The notes beneath the pieces were generated by a model that made no database searches, had not been told where the DNA came from, and was given only the letters and a program-made list of their open reading frames with translations. A program made the translations under genes and the position numbers. From Deltaproteobacteria bacterium (GTDB lineage: Bacteria > Myxococcota_A > Polyangia > Haliangiales > Haliangiaceae), in NCBI GenBank assembly GCA_019237945.1, contig JAFAOG010000407.1, positions 1-35,396 of the forward strand: a stretch of 35,396 nucleotides of DNA, read 5' to 3'. Shown piece by piece: positions 34,231-35,396 of the stretch (position 1 is its first letter; every line of letters begins with the position of its first letter).

Positions 34231-34623
34231 ATGATGAACGCGATGCCGATGATGAACAACAACATGCCGATGATGCAGATGCCGATGATGAACGCGATGA
34301 TGATGAACGGCATGGGGATGATGAACCCCATGATGATGGGCGGCATGGGCATGATGAACCCGATGATGAACCCGATGATGATGGGCGGGATGGGAATGCC
34401 GATGATGATGCCCATGATGATGGGCATGGGCGGCATGCCGATGATGTGCAAGATGACGTGCGAGATGACGAAGGACGGGATGATGTGTCGGATGATGCCG
34501 ATGGACCCGTCTCAGATGGAGATGATGAAGTCCCGCATGGAGATGATGATGTCCATGATGGGTAACGGGATGCCGTGCATGATGATGTGCGGCGGCATGC
34601 CGATGATGATGTGCTCGATGTAA
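34231..34623 (+). CDS. Extremely methionine-rich protein with duplicated Cys spacing
   Basis: This is a 130-residue product from ATG 34231. By my count 65 residues are Met (half). The rest of residues 1-70 is only Asn, Pro, Gly, Ala and Gln in motifs such as MMNPMMMGGMG. The second half gains Lys, Glu, Asp, Arg and six Cys: C73-x3-C77-x8-C86 and C116-x3-C120-x7-C128, an almost exact duplication. In between, DPSQMEMMKSRMEMMMSMM would form an amphipathic helix. No signal peptide is evident. Non-Met codons end mostly in G or C (AAC, CCG, GGC, GCG), as in neighbouring genes, which supports this strand. AGGA lies 10 bases upstream, and a weak promoter-like pair is at 34194-34199/34216-34221. Binding of Cu(I)/Ag(I) or use as an oxidant sink is inference. 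No known family recognised. Confidence 0.65.
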   Translation: MMNAMPMMNNNMPMMQMPMMNAMMMNGMGMMNPMMMGGMGMMNPMMNPMMMGGMGMPMMMPMMMGMGGMPMMCKMTCEMTKDGMMCRMMPMDPSQMEMMKSRMEMMMSMMGNGMPCMMMCGGMPMMMCSM

Positions 34624-35396
34624 TCAGCTTGGCGGCGGCGAGACCGTGCCGCTGCCACCGATCGACGTCGCCTGATAGACCTTGATCAGGCCGGCGCCAC
34701 CACCGCCACCGCCGCCACCACCGCCGGTTCCATTGCCGGTACCGTTGGCACCGGTGGCGGCCGCATTTGCGGCGAACGCACCGGCGCCGCCGTCGCCGCC
34801 CTGGCCCGTGCCACCGGAACCGCCGGGCGCCGCGGCCGACGTGGGATCCGTCGCATCACGGCCTGCGGTCGCGCCGCTCGCACCTTCGCCGCCGCCGGCG
34901 CCGTTCGCGAACACGCTCGCGCTGTTCGTGACGCTCGGCGCGTCGAACGCGATCAGTCCACCCGCGCCGCCACCACCGCCACCCGCGCTCGCCGGCATCG
35001 CGCCGCCGCCCGGCTGTCCCGATGCGTTGATCGATCCGCTCGACACGAGGATCGTCGCGCCCGCGATCAGATACACGGCGCCGCCGCCATGACCCGCCGT
35101 GCCCGCCGTGCCGCCGCCCGTGTTGCCGGCCTGACCTGGACATCCGCCGCGCAGCACGGTCAGCGTTGCCTGCGCGACACCGGCGACGCCCGCGCCCATG
35201 CCCGCGTTGTTCTTGCCGCCGTTGCCGCCCTTCGTGCCGAAGCTGCCGCCCGCACCGCCGCCGCGCGTGCCGGGAACGGTGCCCGCATCACACGTTGCCG
35301 GATCGGAGCCCGCGCCGATCTGACCGCCACCGCCGCGCCGGCTGGACGCATCGAGCGTGCCCGCGACCGTCAGCGTCGTCGCCGCGACGAGCACGA
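34624..35396 (-). CDS. Glycine-rich surface-type protein, 5' end outside the window
   Basis: 257 codons are visible. The frame is open to the right edge, so the N-terminus is missing. A GTG at 35394 is probably internal. The sequence is dominated by Gly, Ala, Ser and Thr: runs such as GGGGGGGGGGAGLIKVYQ near the end, with blocks of the kind TLTVAGTLDASS, GAVYLIAGATILVSSGSINASGQPGGG and AGGLIAFDAPSVTNSASVFANGAGGG. The alternation of short Val/Ile/Leu strands and Gly loops is typical of extracellular beta-helix proteins common in myxobacteria. Two Cys are seen (ATCDAGT, GGCPGQ). It ends in SGTVSPPPS. The TGA abuts the TAA of the convergent Met-rich gene with no base between. Function unknown, probably secreted. 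Confidence 0.8.
   Translation of the reverse strand, partial: VLVAATTLTVAGTLDASSRRGGGGQIGAGSDPATCDAGTVPGTRGGGAGGSFGTKGGNGGKNNAGMGAGVAGVAQATLTVLRGGCPGQAGNTGGGTAGTAGHGGGAVYLIAGATILVSSGSINASGQPGGGAMPASAGGGGGGAGGLIAFDAPSVTNSASVFANGAGGGEGASGATAGRDATDPTSAAAPGGSGGTGQGGDGGAGAFAANAAATGANGTGNGTGGGGGGGGGGAGLIKVYQATSIGGSGTVSPPPS

Noticed and set aside
34026..34451. Minus-strand Ile/Met/Pro-rich frame opposite the Met-rich gene, resembling a membrane protein
   Set aside because: It is the mirror of ATG-rich codons (CAT/ATC) and has no start context. The plus-strand frame has usual codon endings, a plausible start and patterned Cys.
34624..35396. Gly-rich C-terminal protein as a PE_PGRS family member
   Set aside because: PE_PGRS proteins are mycobacterial and need a PE domain. 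Here the visible blocks resemble Gly-rich beta-helix surface proteins of myxobacteria, and the N-terminus is not available.

Overview
The window is a high-GC chromosomal segment from a myxobacterium-like member of Myxococcota. A Haliangium/Kofleriaceae-type relative is my best guess, and it is inference. The signs are Myxococcus-type cysteine-rich lipoprotein repeats, several Hanks-type Ser/Thr kinases (one beside a PEGA/TPR protein), a glycine-rich cell-surface-type protein, and a split division/cell-wall (dcw) cluster. No tRNA, rRNA, insertion sequence or CRISPR array was seen. No gene-free gap exceeds about 300 bases.

Region 1 (1-16312, mostly minus strand) is the dcw cluster. Read in the direction of transcription it is rsmH, ftsL, ftsI, a single murE-murF fusion, mraY, murD, ftsW, murG, murC (cut by the window's left end). 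ftsL/ftsI, mraY/murD and ftsW/murG overlap by 4 bases, and murEF/mraY abut with no gap, so the core is a tightly coupled operon making lipid II and the septal synthase. The classical order is interrupted at three places by lipoprotein-type genes: a plus-strand one between rsmH and ftsL (beside a cluster of dispersed repeats), a small one between murD and ftsW, and two cysteine-rich ones between murG and murC. No mraZ is seen upstream of rsmH. A divergent gene for a degenerate Fic-fold protein lies there instead.

Region 2 (16469-21831) holds the pseudo-Fic gene, arfB (ribosome rescue), a cysteine-rich lipoprotein with an apparent one-base frameshift, two more copies of the dispersed repeat, a small exported protein, and a minus-strand sahR-like/ahcY pair. 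The pair codes for an ArsR-methyltransferase regulator and S-adenosylhomocysteinase. Its promoter carries a perfect palindrome exactly in the -35/-10 spacer and appears to yield a leaderless mRNA.

Region 3 (21925-27227, plus strand) is a compact three-gene run: a membrane Ser/Thr kinase with a PEGA-like extracytoplasmic tail, an exported TPR/PEGA protein with a long Gly-rich hydrophobic region, and a stand-alone molybdopterin oxidoreductase. It ends at a strong inverted repeat.

Region 4 (27333-34015, minus strand) reads argH, lysA, a di-haem (DUF1111/DHOR-type) lipoprotein, and two tandem paralogous tail-anchored Ser/Thr kinases, with gaps of 9 to 21 bases. Amino-acid biosynthesis and signalling genes may therefore share a transcript.

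Region 5 (34231-35396) contains the most unusual gene of the window: a 130-residue protein that is about half methionine by my count, with a duplicated Cys spacing. It converges, with no intervening base, on the end of a Gly-rich protein that runs off the right edge.
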